From Toxotes chatareus (taxonomy: Eukaryota > Chordata > Actinopteri > Toxotidae): a stretch of DNA of 64,000 nucleotides. The stretch is from positions 13,127,517 to 13,191,516 of the forward strand of contig CM028891.1 of NCBI GenBank assembly GCA_016801885.1, written 5' to 3'. A program made the position numbers and the translations under genes. Shown here one piece after another: positions 62,691 to 64,000 of the stretch; the stretch's first letter is position 1, and every line of letters begins with the position of its first letter. Under the pieces are notes generated by a model, which was not told the origin of the DNA, did no database searches, and worked only from the letters and a program-made list of their open reading frames with translations.

Positions 62691-63309
62691 TGGATCTGAC
62701 TTTTCCTCTGCTCTGCATCTTAAATTCGACTTCCTTTGACAGAGACAAACTAATTTACAGTGCAGCGACATAAAGACGTGTTTTTTCCTCTCAGCAATTT
62801 ATGGATACTGTATGCCTGTAGCAGGGATCTCATTAAGCTGCATTTTAATTAGCTTTCTAGCTGTGTTAATATCTGACTGTTCAGCGTTACTCTGCCCTTT
62901 GTATCCTTCAGCCACTTCCTTTGAAAAAGGCAAACATGCTTTAAACACGCGCTAATTAAAAACCGTGGCGGTCCCGTTGGCTCTGGGGTTAATGAGAGGC
63001 ACTGACATTTTAAGAGAATAACCCTAATGAACTTCTCTCAGTGAAGTGCTGGGAAGGTGAAAGCACAGTGCCTCTCTCATGCTAAGTTCTGAACTAAATC
63101 AGTTTGCAGTGGCTGATGTGTGCAGCTTGTGCTGGGGCAGGTTAATAACCCATGGCAGACGACCCAGTGGACTCACAGTGGGCCATAAGTGCCTGTTGAG
63201 CCTAACATTGATGTGTTTGGAGGAAATGCAGGCATTTGTTTGCCTAAAAAACACCACACCGCCGGTGAGCATCACAAATGCAACACACAGAAAACAAATG
63301 GCTGTTAAG

Positions 63310-63480
63310 AATCAAGAAGAATCAAGAATCTTTATTGTCATTATGCAAGGCACAATGAAATTTTGTTCAGCAGCTCTTTGGCACAAATAGTAACATAAAG
63401 GCATATTTAAAATCTATCTAAATAAGTATAAAATAGAATAAAATATAAAATAAATAGGGATAAAGAGGGATAAAGAATAT
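63310..63480 (+). mobile_element. LINE/SINE-like 3' tail segment
   Basis: AATCTTTATTGTCATTATGC, then AGGCACAATGAAATTTTGTT, CAGCAGCTCTTTGGCACA and an AT-rich tract of ATAAAATA units. This order is typical of a non-LTR retroelement-related repeat very common in fish ('ctttattgtcattgtgcacaacgaaatt'). It may extend further right. No reverse-transcriptase coding is present. Confidence 0.5.
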
Positions 63481-64000
63481 GTGAACACATATTGAAGGAG
63501 ATGAACATTGAATGTTAATACATCTAAGTCTCCGTGTTAACTGTAAATATGTAAACTGAATAGAAGTGTCTGCTGTAAGTGCAGTACTGTAGTAAATAGA
63601 CCAGGTTTTTTCTCGCTGCAGCAGACAATGCAAAGAATAACGGCCTGCTTGTCCTCCATTCATTTTAGATGGCATCTGAAGAGGTGGGATTGAAACCCAA
63701 TAATGCAGCCTATCCATCCTGCTGTTTATGTGGGAAACCTGAAGAGAAATATTCTCCCTCATGGCTTCATTTCTATTCAAATGAAGCACCTCAGCCCATT
63801 CCTAATTAAAAGCACTGTTGCTGACTGCATTAGATGGCAACTAGCTGAGATGGGTGCAATTGAGAAGAAACAAAGCACAAGCTCCCTATAGGGACAGGTT
63901 AGACTAGACCTGTCTGTAATATTGCGTCTCATTCTGCTTCCCTCTCCTCCCTCTTGGGGGGAAAGCAGTCAAGGAAAAGTGGGGGATTAAGGGGAGGAAT

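Larger units (their letters stand above)
61632..64000 (+). other. plxdc2: Start of plxdc2 intron 9, running off the window
   Basis: Begins GTCGGA. I searched for the rest of the PSI domain (a Cys-Ser-rich start followed by a DW..C stretch) and found no match. It holds a T-run at 62671-62690 and a retroelement-like tail from about 63310. Otherwise it is featureless intron. Confidence 0.8.

Overview
The window comes from a vertebrate nuclear genome, almost certainly a ray-finned (teleost) fish. It contains one recognisable protein-coding gene, on the plus strand: the 5' part of plxdc2 (plexin domain-containing protein 2, also called TEM7R). This is a type I membrane glycoprotein with a nidogen-like ectodomain and a PSI domain. 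Nine coding exons can be placed. All nine have GT/AG boundaries and matching phases, and together they give an open frame of 351 codons plus 2 bases. The last exon ends in an open codon, so the rest of the PSI domain, the stalk, the membrane segment and the short cytoplasmic tail must lie beyond base 64000.

Layout: 1-3530 is upstream intergenic DNA with an old repeat at its start. 3535-3865 is CpG-rich and holds the probable promoter/5'UTR and exon 1 (signal peptide). Intron 1 is about 30 kb (3860-33931), exon 2 is at 33932-34155 and exon 3 at 41937-42083. Exons 4-9 follow at 44783, 50376, 54814, 56314, 61257 and 61550. Intron 8 is only 197 bp, whereas the other complete introns run from about 1.4 to 30 kb. 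Intron 9 begins at 61632 and runs off the window.

The non-coding DNA is mostly ordinary intron sequence with many small, degenerate mobile-element remnants. Several resemble repeat families common in fish genomes: short inverted-repeat elements, a Tc1/mariner-like end, a possible tRNA-derived SINE head and a LINE/SINE-like tail. Three families occur twice in the window, so the repeat claim can be checked from the sequence itself. Microsatellites and homopolymer runs are frequent. I see no credible second protein gene, rRNA, intact tRNA, CRISPR array or operon-like arrangement. The other open frames are short, lack family resemblance and lie in introns or antisense to exons.

I did not find a new biological system. 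The items most worth a second look are a perfect 14-bp-arm palindrome with a one-base loop (8902-8930), a long fold-back structure (12391-12500), the paired inverted-repeat elements, two candidate conserved non-coding stretches in intron 1, and two splice-site oddities in plxdc2. Family assignments rest on remembered protein and repeat sequences; no database search was possible.
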